From Actinocorallia longicatena (GTDB taxonomy: Bacteria; Actinomycetota; Actinomycetes; Streptosporangiales; Streptosporangiaceae): a DNA stretch of 64,000 bases. The stretch lies in NCBI RefSeq assembly GCF_039534125.1, contig NZ_BAAAUV010000020.1, positions 62,001-126,000 on the forward strand, written 5' to 3'. The position numbers were made by a program, and so were the translations under genes. This document shows, one piece after another, positions 1 through 8,064 of the stretch; within the stretch, counting starts at the first letter, position 1; each line of letters starts with the position of its first letter. The notes beneath the pieces were generated by a model. That model was given only the letters and a program-made list of their open reading frames with translations. It was not told the DNA's origin and searched no databases.

Positions 1-1
1 C

Positions 2-1777
2 GACGTCGCCGCGATCGCCAAGGACATCGAGAAGACCAAGGGCGTGCGGGCCTACACCGGCTCCGAACGCGGGGAGCTGGTCGAACCGCGGCTGGCCGGG
101 GCCAAGGAGGTGCTGACGGGACTGGGCGGCTCGTTCGGCGGGGTCGCCACCCTGGTCGCGATCTTCACCGCGGCCGGGACCATCGCGCTGGCCGTCGCCC
201 AGCGGGCCCGGGAGTTCGCGCTGCTGCGCGCGATCGGCGCGACGCCCCGGCAGGTGCGGCGGGCCGTGCTCGCCGAGGGTCTGCTGGTCGCGCCCGCCGC
301 GGCCCTGGCCGGTGCGCTCCCCGGTCTGCTGCTGGCCCGCTGGTGGTTCGGCGCGCTGCGCGAGCGCGGCGCGATCCCCGAAGGGGTACGCCTCGCGGTC
401 TCGCCGTGGCCCCTGCTGGCGGCGGCGGGACTCTGCCTGCTGACCGCGCTGCTGGCGGGTCCGCTCGCGGCGCGGCGGGCGGCCCGGATCGAGCCGGGCC
501 GGGCGCTGGCCGAGGCCTCCGTGGAGCGGACCCGTCCGGGGATCGTCCGGACCGCGCTGGGGATCGGGGCGGTCGCCGGTGGGGCGGCCATGGCGGGGCT
601 GGCCGCGAGGGAGAGCGGCGAGGACGCCGCCAATCTGGCGCTCGGCGTGGTGCTGCTGTTCATGCTGGCCACGGCGCTGCTCGGCCCGGTCATCGCCCGG
701 CTGTGCGCGGCGCTGTTCGGGCTGCCGCTGCGCGGCGCGGGAGCACCGGCGGAACTCGCCGCGGCCAACGCCAGGACCAACGCCCGGCGGCTCGCCTCCG
801 CGATGACCCCGATCATCCTCGCGATGGCGTTCTCCTCGACGCTGGTCTTCCTCCAGACGAGCATGAGCCATGCCACCTCGGGCCAGGTCCGCGACGGGAT
901 CACCGCCGACCGGATCGTACGGGGCGACCTGCCCGCCGACGCGGTGGGCCGGGTGCGGGAGCTCGCGGGAGTCCGGCAGGCGGTCGGGGTGCTGTCGACC
1001 TCGGTGCTGGTCAGGGCGTACGGAACGCCGCAGACAGCGTCCGCGCAGGCGATCGAGGGCCCGGTGGGAGCCGTCCAGGATCTCGGCGTGCGGGCCGGAC
1101 GGCTCGAGGATCTCGCCCCGGGGACGGTCGCGGTGGACGCCTCCCTGGCCGACGGGGCGAAGGCGGGGCTCGGCGACCGGCTGAGGATGTGGCTGCCGGA
1201 CGGCACCGAGACCCGGCCGAGGATCGTCGCCCTGTACGGCAGGGGCCTGGGCATCGCCCAGATCACGCTGCCGCGTGCCGACGTCGCGGGCCACGGTGTG
1301 CCGGGCTTCGACTCGATGATCCTCGTGAAGGGGGACTCCCCGGATCTCGCCTCCTTCGGCGCGGTCGCCTCCCGCGCCGGATACGCCGAACAGTACGACG
1401 TGGACCTGGCCGTCAACGCCTGGGCCAACAACACGATGGCGGCCGTCCTCGGCGGGTTCGCGGCGATCACCGCGCTCAACACGCTGGTGATGACCGCGCT
1501 CGACCGGCGCGGCGAGTTCGGCTCGATGCGGCTGATCGGCTCGACCCGCCGCCAGGTCCTCCACATGTTGGGCTGGGAGTCCCTGCTGGTCACCGGGGGA
1601 GCGGTCCTGCTCGGCTCGGCGATCGCCGCCGCCACGCTCATTCCTATGATCAAAGGTCTGACCGGGGAGGCACCTTACGTGCCGCCCCTGTTGTACGGAA
1701 CCTTCGCCGCGGCGACCGTCCTGTTCGGGTGGATCGCGACGGTTCTGCCCGCCCGGGCGGCTCTCAAGATCAACTGA
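2..1777 (+). CDS. FtsX-like ABC transporter permease, 5' end outside window
   Basis: The reading frame is open from the first bases of the window, so the N-terminus is missing; about 591 residues are visible. This is the membrane permease of a MacB/LolCDE-type ABC exporter, a family that uses ATP hydrolysis by a partner subunit to move lipids, peptides or lipoproteins. Two FtsX permease modules are visible: the first around REFALLRAIGATPRQVRR and the second near the end around RGEFGSMRLIGSTRRQVLHM, each followed by hydrophobic helices, with a large extracytoplasmic region between them. This duplicated layout is typical of actinobacterial permeases of about 800-850 residues. The ATPase partner would be expected upstream, outside the window. 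The substrate cannot be read from the sequence. Confidence 0.9.
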   Translation, partial: DVAAIAKDIEKTKGVRAYTGSERGELVEPRLAGAKEVLTGLGGSFGGVATLVAIFTAAGTIALAVAQRAREFALLRAIGATPRQVRRAVLAEGLLVAPAAALAGALPGLLLARWWFGALRERGAIPEGVRLAVSPWPLLAAAGLCLLTALLAGPLAARRAARIEPGRALAEASVERTRPGIVRTALGIGAVAGGAAMAGLAARESGEDAANLALGVVLLFMLATALLGPVIARLCAALFGLPLRGAGAPAELAAANARTNARRLASAMTPIILAMAFSSTLVFLQTSMSHATSGQVRDGITADRIVRGDLPADAVGRVRELAGVRQAVGVLSTSVLVRAYGTPQTASAQAIEGPVGAVQDLGVRAGRLEDLAPGTVAVDASLADGAKAGLGDRLRMWLPDGTETRPRIVALYGRGLGIAQITLPRADVAGHGVPGFDSMILVKGDSPDLASFGAVASRAGYAEQYDVDLAVNAWANNTMAAVLGGFAAITALNTLVMTALDRRGEFGSMRLIGSTRRQVLHMLGWESLLVTGGAVLLGSAIAAATLIPMIKGLTGEAPYVPPLLYGTFAAATVLFGWIATVLPARAALKIN

Positions 1778-1912
1778 GAAGCGGCAGCGGGATTTCAGAA
1801 GTCACGGAGAATTCAGAGTGTTGTAGTCCGCGTACGCGCCGTGGCCGTCGTAGGGTTCTCGCAGACGGCGCGGGATCGTGCATGGCGCGCTTCGGTTCCG
1901 AGCCTTTATAGA

Positions 1913-1942
1913 GGGGGCGTGGGGTGTCCACGCCCCCTTTTT
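1913..1942 (+). terminator. Intrinsic terminator after the FtsX-type permease
   Basis: A perfect 10-bp stem (GGGGGCGTGG at 1913-1922 with CCACGCCCCC at 1928-1937) closes a 5-nt loop and is followed directly by five T residues. This is a textbook rho-independent terminator in the 187-bp gap between the permease and the TerD-family gene, and it separates the two transcription units. Confidence 0.85.
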
Positions 1943-1964
1943 CTCGTGTTTGCTGGAGCCTGTG

Positions 1965-3110
1965 ATGTCCTCTCTGCCCAAGGGTGCCAACCTTCCCGTT
2001 CCCGCCGCCTCCGTCCGGGTCGAACTCGGCTGGACGGCCGGACCCGACGCCGACGCCACCGCGCTGCTGCTCGCAGGCGGCAAGGTCAGGTCGGACGACG
2101 ACATGGTCTTCTACAACCAGCCGTCGCATCCCTCGGGTGCGGTCCGCCACGGCGGCAAGACCAGCGGGCCCGCCGGAGTGGTGGACACGCTGCTCGTCGA
2201 CCTGGACCGGCTCGAACCGCAGATCGAGACGGTCGCGGTCGTCGCCTCGTCCGACGGCGGCACGTTCGGCTCCTATCAGGGCCTGCGCGTGAAGGTCGTC
2301 GACGCCGTGAGCGGCGCCGAGATCGCCGTGTTCGAGCCGTCCGACGCCACCACCGAGACCGCGTTCGTGCTGGGTGAGCTGTACCGCAGGCAGGGGGCGT
2401 GGAAGTTCCGCGCCGTCGGCCAGGGATACGCCACCGGCCTGGCGGGGCTCGCCACCGACTTCGGGATCTCGGTCGACGACACCCCGCCGCCGCCTCCCGC
2501 CGCGCCGCCGGTCAGCCTCTCCAAGGTGACGCTCACCAAGCAGGCGCCCTCGGTGTCGCTCACCAAGCGCGGCGCGACCTCGGGGTCGATGCGCGTCAAC
2601 CTCAACTGGCGTTCCCAGGGCTTCGCCAAGGTCGACCTCGACCTGTGCTGCATGTGGGAACTCCAGGACGGCCGCAAGGGCATGATCGACCCGCTCGCCA
2701 AGCAGTTCGGCGAGCTCGACCGGCCGCCCTACCTGCTCCTCGACGCCGACGACCGCACGGGCGCCCGCGACGAGGGCGAGAACCTCACGATCAACCTCGG
2801 GCACAGCTCCGAGTTCAGGCGCCTGCTGGTCATCGCCGCCATCTACGAGGGCGCGGAGAGCTTCGCCGGGCTCGGGGCCGTCGTGACCCTCCTGCCGCAG
2901 GGCTCACCGCCGATCGAGATCTTCCTCGACGAGTGCGACGTCCCGCGCGCCAGGACCGCGGTGATCGCCCGGATCGACAACGTCAACGGCGAGCTGGTCG
3001 TCAACCGCGAGGCCCGCTACTACGCGGTGAAGGGCCGCAAGGGCGGCAAGCAGCTCGCCGACGAGGACTACGGCTGGGGATTCCGCTGGACGGCCAGCAG
3101 CGGCAAGTGA
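1965..3110 (+). CDS. Tandem TerD-domain protein
   Basis: A 381-residue cytoplasmic protein of the TerD (tellurium/stress resistance) family; members bind calcium and work in membrane-linked stress responses of poorly known mechanism. The first TerD domain (about residues 1-175) shows the family pattern DDDMVFYNQPSHPSGAV. A proline-rich linker (DDTPPPPPAAPP) leads to a second TerD-like domain with the acidic segment LLDADDRTGARDEGENLTIN, likely a calcium site. I chose the ATG at 1965 because the protein then begins like other TerD proteins (MSSLPKGANLPV); the frame is open upstream through the terminator, which cannot be coding. The gene lies alone after a terminator, with no TerC or TerB partner nearby. 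Its stop codon sits inside a 16-bp tandem duplication. Confidence 0.88.
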   Translation: MSSLPKGANLPVPAASVRVELGWTAGPDADATALLLAGGKVRSDDDMVFYNQPSHPSGAVRHGGKTSGPAGVVDTLLVDLDRLEPQIETVAVVASSDGGTFGSYQGLRVKVVDAVSGAEIAVFEPSDATTETAFVLGELYRRQGAWKFRAVGQGYATGLAGLATDFGISVDDTPPPPPAAPPVSLSKVTLTKQAPSVSLTKRGATSGSMRVNLNWRSQGFAKVDLDLCCMWELQDGRKGMIDPLAKQFGELDRPPYLLLDADDRTGARDEGENLTINLGHSSEFRRLLVIAAIYEGAESFAGLGAVVTLLPQGSPPIEIFLDECDVPRARTAVIARIDNVNGELVVNREARYYAVKGRKGGKQLADEDYGWGFRWTASSGK

Positions 3111-3133
3111 CCCTGCCGGCAAGTGACCCTGCC
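3102..3133 (+). repeat. 16-bp perfect tandem duplication spanning a stop codon
   Basis: GGCAAGTGACCCTGCC occurs twice back to back (3102-3117 and 3118-3133). The first copy contains the TGA stop of the TerD-type gene; the second lies just upstream of rnhB. Confidence 0.95.
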
Positions 3134-3144
3134 AGACTGTTCCG

Positions 3145-3846
3145 ATGGCCGGTTACGAGATCGAGGAACGGCTGCGCGCCGCGGGTGCCCGCACCATCGC
3201 GGGCGTCGACGAGGTCGGGCGCGGGGCGTGGGCGGGTCCGCTGATGGTCTGCGCGGCCGTCACCGATCTCTCCGAGCCGCCGTCGCTGCCCCGCCGGAAG
3301 CGGCCCGTCCTGCTGACGGACTCCAAGCTGCTGACGGCCGTGCACCGCGAGGCCTTCGCCGAGCTGCTGCCCTCCTGGCTGCTCGGCCACGGCATCGGCG
3401 TCGCGACGGCGCAGGAGATCGACGAGCTCGGGATGACGGAAGCCCTGCGCAGGGCGGCCGTCCGGGCGATCGAGGCGCTGCCGGAGCGGCCCGACATGAT
3501 CCTCCTGGACGGCGGCCACGACTTCCTCGGCAGGCCCTGGGCGGTGCGGACCGAGGTCAAGGCCGACCAGAGGTCCGTCTCGGTCGCCGCCGCCTCGGTC
3601 ATCGCCAAGGTGGCGCGGGACCGGCACATGGCCGAACTGGCGGAGTCCGACCCCGCGCTGGCCGCCTACGGCTTCGCCGACAGCGCCGGCTACCCCTCGC
3701 CCCGCCACCAGGCGGCCCTGGAGGAGTCGGGCCCCACCGCCCACCACCGCCTGTCCTGGTCCTACCTCGACGACCTCCCGCGCTGGCGCCACCTGAAGCG
3801 CCATCGCGACCCCCTGGCGGGCGAGGGCCAGCTCAGCCTGATCTGA
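3145..3846 (+). CDS. rnhB: Ribonuclease HII
   Basis: A 233-residue RNase HII, which cuts RNA in RNA-DNA hybrids and starts removal of single ribonucleotides misincorporated in DNA. The N-terminal motif GVDEVGRGAWAGP carries the first two metal-binding acids (D22, E23); LLTDSKLL, ILLDGGHDF and the later AAASVIAKVARDRHM follow in the family order, supplying the remaining acidic residues. Length is normal for the family (about 200-250). In many actinomycetes rnhB lies beside lepB and rplS; here it stands between a TerD-type gene and a dehalogenase-like gene, so the usual neighbourhood is absent. The stop codon lies within a 17-bp tandem duplication. Confidence 0.95.
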   Translation: MAGYEIEERLRAAGARTIAGVDEVGRGAWAGPLMVCAAVTDLSEPPSLPRRKRPVLLTDSKLLTAVHREAFAELLPSWLLGHGIGVATAQEIDELGMTEALRRAAVRAIEALPERPDMILLDGGHDFLGRPWAVRTEVKADQRSVSVAAASVIAKVARDRHMAELAESDPALAAYGFADSAGYPSPRHQAALEESGPTAHHRLSWSYLDDLPRWRHLKRHRDPLAGEGQLSLI

Positions 3847-3869
3847 GGTCCGGCCTGATCTGAGGCCCG
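3836..3869 (+). repeat. 17-bp tandem duplication spanning the rnhB stop codon
   Basis: Two adjacent 17-bp copies, gcctgatctgaggtccg (3836-3852) and gcctgatctgaggcccg (3853-3869), differ at one base. The first copy contains the last codons and TGA stop of rnhB. Confidence 0.95.
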
Positions 3870-3905
3870 TGGGAAGAATGCGCACGCGGTGGTAAGCATG
3901 TGCTT

Positions 3906-4790
3906 ATGAGACTGCTGCGAACCCCTGACGAACGCTTCGCCGCTCTGCCGGACTTCCCCTACGCGCCGCGCTACGTGGAGCTTCCCGACGGGCCGCGGAT
4001 GGCCTATGTCGACGAGGGGAGCGGGCCGGTCGTGCTCCTGCTGCACGGCGAGCCGTCCTGGTCCTATCTCTACCGGCACGTCATCCGGGTGCTGGTGGCC
4101 GGGGGAGTGCGGGCCGTCGCGCCCGACCTTATCGGCTTCGGCCGCTCCGACAAGCCGGCCGAGGTCGCCGACCACAGCTACGCCCGCCACATCGCCTGGA
4201 CCCGGACCTTCGTCGAGGCGCTGGGCCTGCGCGACGTGACCCTGGTCGGCCAGGACTGGGGCGGTCTCATCGGGCTGCGGCTGGCCGTCGCCGACCCCGG
4301 CCGCTACGCCGCGATCGTCGCTGCCAACACCGGCCTCCCGACCGGTGACTTCCCGATGCCCGAGACGTGGCTGCGCTTCCGTGAGGCCGTCCGGACCGCG
4401 CCCTCCTTCGACGTCCCGCGCGGCATCCAGTCCGGCTGCCGGACGACCCTGGCGCCCGAGGTGCTGGCCGCCTACGACGCCCCGTTCCCCGCGGACTCCT
4501 ACAAGGCGGGCCCCCGGGCCATGCCGGGACTGGTCCCCGCCGCACCGGACGACGTCGAAGCCCAGCCCAACCGCGACGCCTGGGACGAGCTGAACCGCTG
4601 GTCGAAGCCCTTCCTCGTGGCCTTCAGCGACGGCGACCCGATCACCGGTCCCATGGCGGGAGTGTTCCAGGGCCTCGTCCCCGGCGCCAAAGACCGCCGC
4701 CATCCGGTGCTGGCGGGGGCGGGCCACTTCCTCCAGGAGGACGCGGGGGAGGACCTCGGACAGGAGATCTTGCGCTTCGTCAATGACTGA
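3906..4790 (+). CDS. Haloalkane dehalogenase-like alpha/beta hydrolase
   Basis: A 294-residue alpha/beta-hydrolase closely resembling haloalkane dehalogenases, which hydrolyse carbon-halogen bonds to alcohol and halide. The N-terminus (RTPDERFAALPDFPYAPRYV) is typical of that family. The oxyanion-hole segment LLLHGEPSWSYLYRH and the nucleophile elbow VGQDWGG (D117, followed by the halide-binding-type Trp) are present, as are FSDGDPIT (likely acid) and AGAGHFLQED (catalytic His). Aspartate rather than serine as nucleophile supports a dehalogenase or epoxide hydrolase. I start at the ATG at 3906; a GTG two codons upstream is possible. The real substrate is unknown, and other cap-domain hydrolases share this core. 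Confidence 0.82.
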   Translation: MRLLRTPDERFAALPDFPYAPRYVELPDGPRMAYVDEGSGPVVLLLHGEPSWSYLYRHVIRVLVAGGVRAVAPDLIGFGRSDKPAEVADHSYARHIAWTRTFVEALGLRDVTLVGQDWGGLIGLRLAVADPGRYAAIVAANTGLPTGDFPMPETWLRFREAVRTAPSFDVPRGIQSGCRTTLAPEVLAAYDAPFPADSYKAGPRAMPGLVPAAPDDVEAQPNRDAWDELNRWSKPFLVAFSDGDPITGPMAGVFQGLVPGAKDRRHPVLAGAGHFLQEDAGEDLGQEILRFVND

Positions 4791-4841
4791 CGCCGTTCGG
4801 TACTGGACTACGGGCCTACAGCAGGTCAGGCTGTCGGTTCA

Positions 4842-7208
4842 ATGGGAGTGCTCGGCGGTGGGATGCGGGCCCGTCCGCGACAAGGTGCGGCACGGGACCT
4901 ATTCGAACGCATGCAAGCCGGATATTTTCGGATTCACTCGGGCATAAGGCGATCTACGGGGATCCTTGTGCTGGCGGTGACGGTCACGGTGGCCGTCGTC
5001 GCGGACCTACCGGTGCTGAGCGCCCTCGTGGGCGCCCTCGTTCTGCTGGTGGTGGTGGATCTGACGCTTCGGTCTCCGGCCGGGGTGGCCGTGCTGGCGG
5101 TGGTGACCGCCTGGCTCGCCTCCTGCGTGCCCTTGGCACGGATCTACCCCGAACCCGCGCACCAGGGAATCGTCCTCGCGCTGCTGGCCCTGCCCGTCGC
5201 GATGGCCGCGCTGCGCCTCAGCGGCTACGTGCCGTGGCGCAGCGCCCTGCTGGCCCTGCTGGTGGCGGGGGCCGCCGCGGCCGGGCTCGCGCAGGCCGCG
5301 CCGAAACTCCACGCCGGGCCCGCCTGGGCCGGGGCCTTTCTCGTGCTGGCCTACCGGTGGGACAAGGCGCGGCGCGCGGTCACCGCCGAGTCCTACGGCT
5401 CCGGCTGGGTCGAGGAGACCGAGGTGGTGGTCGAGCAGCCGCCGCCGCGGATCGAGCCGCGGACCGTGGCCGAGCCGGAACCCCTGCCGTCGGTGCCGGA
5501 GCCGCGCAGGGAGCCCGAGCCCTCGGTCGAGGACGCCCTGGCCGAGCTCGAGGACATGATCGGCCTCGAGCCGGTGAAGCGCCAGGTCCGGTCGATCGCG
5601 GCCTCGATCGAGGCGGCCCATCTGCGGGCCGAGGCGGGCATCCCGATCGAGAAGCCGCTGCGCCACCTGGTGTTCGCCGGCCCCTCCGGGACGGGCAAGA
5701 CGACCGTCGCCCGCACCCTCGCCAAGATCTTCTACGCGTTCCGGCTGCTGCCCTCCGCCCATGTCGTCGAGGTGCACCGCGCCGACCTCGTGGGGGAGTA
5801 CCTCGGCGCGACCGCGCTCAAGACCAACCAGGTCGTCGACTCCGCGCTCGGCGGCGTCCTGTTCATCGACGAGGCGTACTCGCTGGTCAACGGGGGCGAC
5901 GGCCAGGCCGACCGGTTCGGCAACGAGGCCGTCCAGGCGCTGCTGAAGCGGGCCGAGGACGACCGCGACAACCTCGTCATCATCCTGGCCGGGTACGAGA
6001 CGGAGATGGAGGACTTCCTCGACTCCAACCCGGGGCTGGCCTCCCGGTTCGGCACCCGGGTGTCCTTCCCCAGCTACCAGCCGCCGGAGCTGCTGGAGAT
6101 CTCGGTCCGCCACACCGAGCTGCGCGGCGACGTGCTCGCCGAGGACGCCAGGACCCTGCTCACCGAGTGCTTCTCCGAGATCACCCGGCGGGGGGTCCTC
6201 GACCAGCTCGGCAACGGCCGGTTCGTGCGCTCCCTGGCCGAGGGCGCCTCCCGGGCGCGTGACCTGCGGGTGGTGTCGACGCACGCCCATCCCTCGGCGA
6301 CGGAGCTGCTGACCGTCCGGGCGGTGGACGTCCGGTCGGCCTACGAGGAGCTGACGGCGCGCTACCGCGGCTACGCCGAGACGCCCACGCTGGAGCAGGC
6401 GCTCGGCGAGCTGAGCGACATGATCGGGCTCGAGCCGGTCAAGCGGCAGGTCCAGGAGATCACGGCCCAGCTCCAGGTCCGCAGGCTGCGCGCGGCGCAG
6501 GGGCTGCCCGCCCAGCCGCCGATGCGGCACTTCGTCTTCACCGGCCCGCCCGGCACCGGCAAGACGACCGTGGCCCGGGTCCTCGGCCGGATCTTCGCGG
6601 CGCTGGGCCTGCTGGCCCGCCCGGACGTCATCGAGGTCTCACGTGGCGACCTCGTCGGCGAGCACCTCGGGGCGACGGCCATCAAGACCAGCAAGGCCGT
6701 CGACTCCGCTCTCGGCGGGGTCCTGTTCATCGACGAGGCCTACAGCCTGATCGGCACCGGCTACTCCGGCGGCGACGCGTTCGGCCAGGAGGCCGTCCAG
6801 ACGCTGCTCAAGCGAGCCGAGGACGACCGGGACCGGCTCGTGGTGATCCTCGCGGGCTACCCCGAGGACATGGACCGGCTGCTGGCCGCCAACCCGGGTC
6901 TGGGCTCGCGGTTCGACACCCGGGTGCTGTTCCCCTCCTACGGCCCGGACGAGCTGCTCCAGATCGCCGTCGCGATGGCAGCGGAGAACGGCGACCACTG
7001 GTCGGACGAGGCCCTCGACGATCTCGCCCTGCTGTTCCAGCGGGCCTGCGGCCGTCACGCCATCGACTCCCTGGGCAACGCCCGCTTCGCCCGGACGATC
7101 TATGAGAAGGCGTGCACGTCCCGGGACGTGCGGGCGGCGACCCTGGCCGCGCCGACGACCGAGGACCTGATCACCCTGACCGCCCAGGACGTCCACAAGA
7201 TAGTTTGA
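4842..7208 (+). CDS. Membrane protein with two CbxX/CfxQ-type AAA+ ATPase modules
   Basis: A 788-residue protein with a hydrophobic N-terminal third (about residues 40-165, several membrane segments), a proline/glutamate-rich linker, and two AAA+ modules of the CbxX/CfxQ-SpoVK-EccA class. Module 1 has Walker A GPSGTGKTTVAR (about residue 280) and Walker B GVLFIDEAYSLV (about 337); module 2 has GPPGTGKTTVAR (about 565) and GVLFIDEAYSLI (about 625). Each module is preceded by the same sequence, DMIGLEPVKRQV, showing an internal duplication. Both have intact ATP-binding motifs, so both are probably active. Relatives act in Rubisco activation, sporulation and type VII secretion, but no ESX or Rubisco gene is present here. 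The role is unknown; a membrane-tethered protein remodeller is a reasonable inference. Confidence 0.85.
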   Translation: MGVLGGGMRARPRQGAARDLFERMQAGYFRIHSGIRRSTGILVLAVTVTVAVVADLPVLSALVGALVLLVVVDLTLRSPAGVAVLAVVTAWLASCVPLARIYPEPAHQGIVLALLALPVAMAALRLSGYVPWRSALLALLVAGAAAAGLAQAAPKLHAGPAWAGAFLVLAYRWDKARRAVTAESYGSGWVEETEVVVEQPPPRIEPRTVAEPEPLPSVPEPRREPEPSVEDALAELEDMIGLEPVKRQVRSIAASIEAAHLRAEAGIPIEKPLRHLVFAGPSGTGKTTVARTLAKIFYAFRLLPSAHVVEVHRADLVGEYLGATALKTNQVVDSALGGVLFIDEAYSLVNGGDGQADRFGNEAVQALLKRAEDDRDNLVIILAGYETEMEDFLDSNPGLASRFGTRVSFPSYQPPELLEISVRHTELRGDVLAEDARTLLTECFSEITRRGVLDQLGNGRFVRSLAEGASRARDLRVVSTHAHPSATELLTVRAVDVRSAYEELTARYRGYAETPTLEQALGELSDMIGLEPVKRQVQEITAQLQVRRLRAAQGLPAQPPMRHFVFTGPPGTGKTTVARVLGRIFAALGLLARPDVIEVSRGDLVGEHLGATAIKTSKAVDSALGGVLFIDEAYSLIGTGYSGGDAFGQEAVQTLLKRAEDDRDRLVVILAGYPEDMDRLLAANPGLGSRFDTRVLFPSYGPDELLQIAVAMAAENGDHWSDEALDDLALLFQRACGRHAIDSLGNARFARTIYEKACTSRDVRAATLAAPTTEDLITLTAQDVHKIV

Positions 7209-7212
7209 CGCC

Positions 7213-8064
7213 ATGATCATCGAGGTGTCGCGCCCGGGGCCGCTGGCCCTCGTGCAGGACCTGGGCCGTCCGGGCCTGGCCCATCTCGGCGTGCCGGGTT
7301 CGGGGGCCGCCGACCGTTCCTCCCACGATCTGGCCAACCGCCTCGTCGGCAACCTCCCCGAGGCCGCCACGGCCGAGTTCGTGTTCGGCGGGGCGGCGCT
7401 GAGGTTCGAGGGCGCGGCGTGGATCGCGGTGACCGGAGCCCCGGCGCCGCTGACCGTCGCGGGCCGCCCGGAGCCGCCGAACACCCCGCTCCACGTGCCC
7501 GCCGGGGCGCGGGTGGAGCTGGGGGTCCCCGCCCGCGGCCTGCGGACCTACCTCGCCGTGCGCGGCGGGATCGCGGTCGCCCCCGTGCTCGGCAGCCGCT
7601 CCGCCGACCTGCTGTCCGGGCTCGGCCCCGCGCCGCTGCGCGCCGGAGACCGGCTGCCGGTCGGCGATCTGCGCGGCCCGTTCCCCGGGGCGGGCACCGC
7701 CCCGGTCCGGGACCGCGAACCGGTGCTGGGGATCCTGCCGGGGCCACGTGCCGACTGGTTCACCCCCGACGCCCTGACGCTCCTGACCGCCCGCCCCTAC
7801 CGGGTGAGCCAGGACAGCAACCGGGTCGGCGTCCGGCTGTCCGGCGCGGTGATCCCCAGGGCCCGCCGGGGCGAGCCGGCCAGCGAGGGGATGGCCCTCG
7901 GCTCGGTGCAGATCCCGCCGGACGGCCTGCCGATCGTGTTCCTCGCCGACCATCCGACGACCGGCGGCTACCCCGTGCTCGGGGTGGTGCGCTCGGCCGA
8001 TCTCGCGGTGGCGGCCCAGGCCCGTCCCGGCCAGGAACTGCGGTTTGTAAAATGTCACACATGA
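7213..8064 (+). CDS. pxpC: 5-oxoprolinase subunit PxpC (KipA/biotin-dependent carboxyltransferase family)
   Basis: A 283-residue homologue of the PxpC/KipA subunit of the prokaryotic ATP-dependent 5-oxoprolinase, which together with PxpA and PxpB opens 5-oxoproline to glutamate. The start (MIIEVSRPGPLALVQDLGRPG) and the segments LGVPGSGAADRSSHDLANRLVG, LRTYLAVRGGI and DHPTTGGYPVLGVV are characteristic. The ATG lies 4 bp after the AAA+ gene. The 3' end overlaps the next gene by the ATGA tetranucleotide at 8061-8064. Oddly, pxpA and pxpB lie about 4 kb away on the opposite strand instead of directly upstream. It is assigned by family; activity requires all three subunits. Confidence 0.88.
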   Translation: MIIEVSRPGPLALVQDLGRPGLAHLGVPGSGAADRSSHDLANRLVGNLPEAATAEFVFGGAALRFEGAAWIAVTGAPAPLTVAGRPEPPNTPLHVPAGARVELGVPARGLRTYLAVRGGIAVAPVLGSRSADLLSGLGPAPLRAGDRLPVGDLRGPFPGAGTAPVRDREPVLGILPGPRADWFTPDALTLLTARPYRVSQDSNRVGVRLSGAVIPRARRGEPASEGMALGSVQIPPDGLPIVFLADHPTTGGYPVLGVVRSADLAVAAQARPGQELRFVKCHT

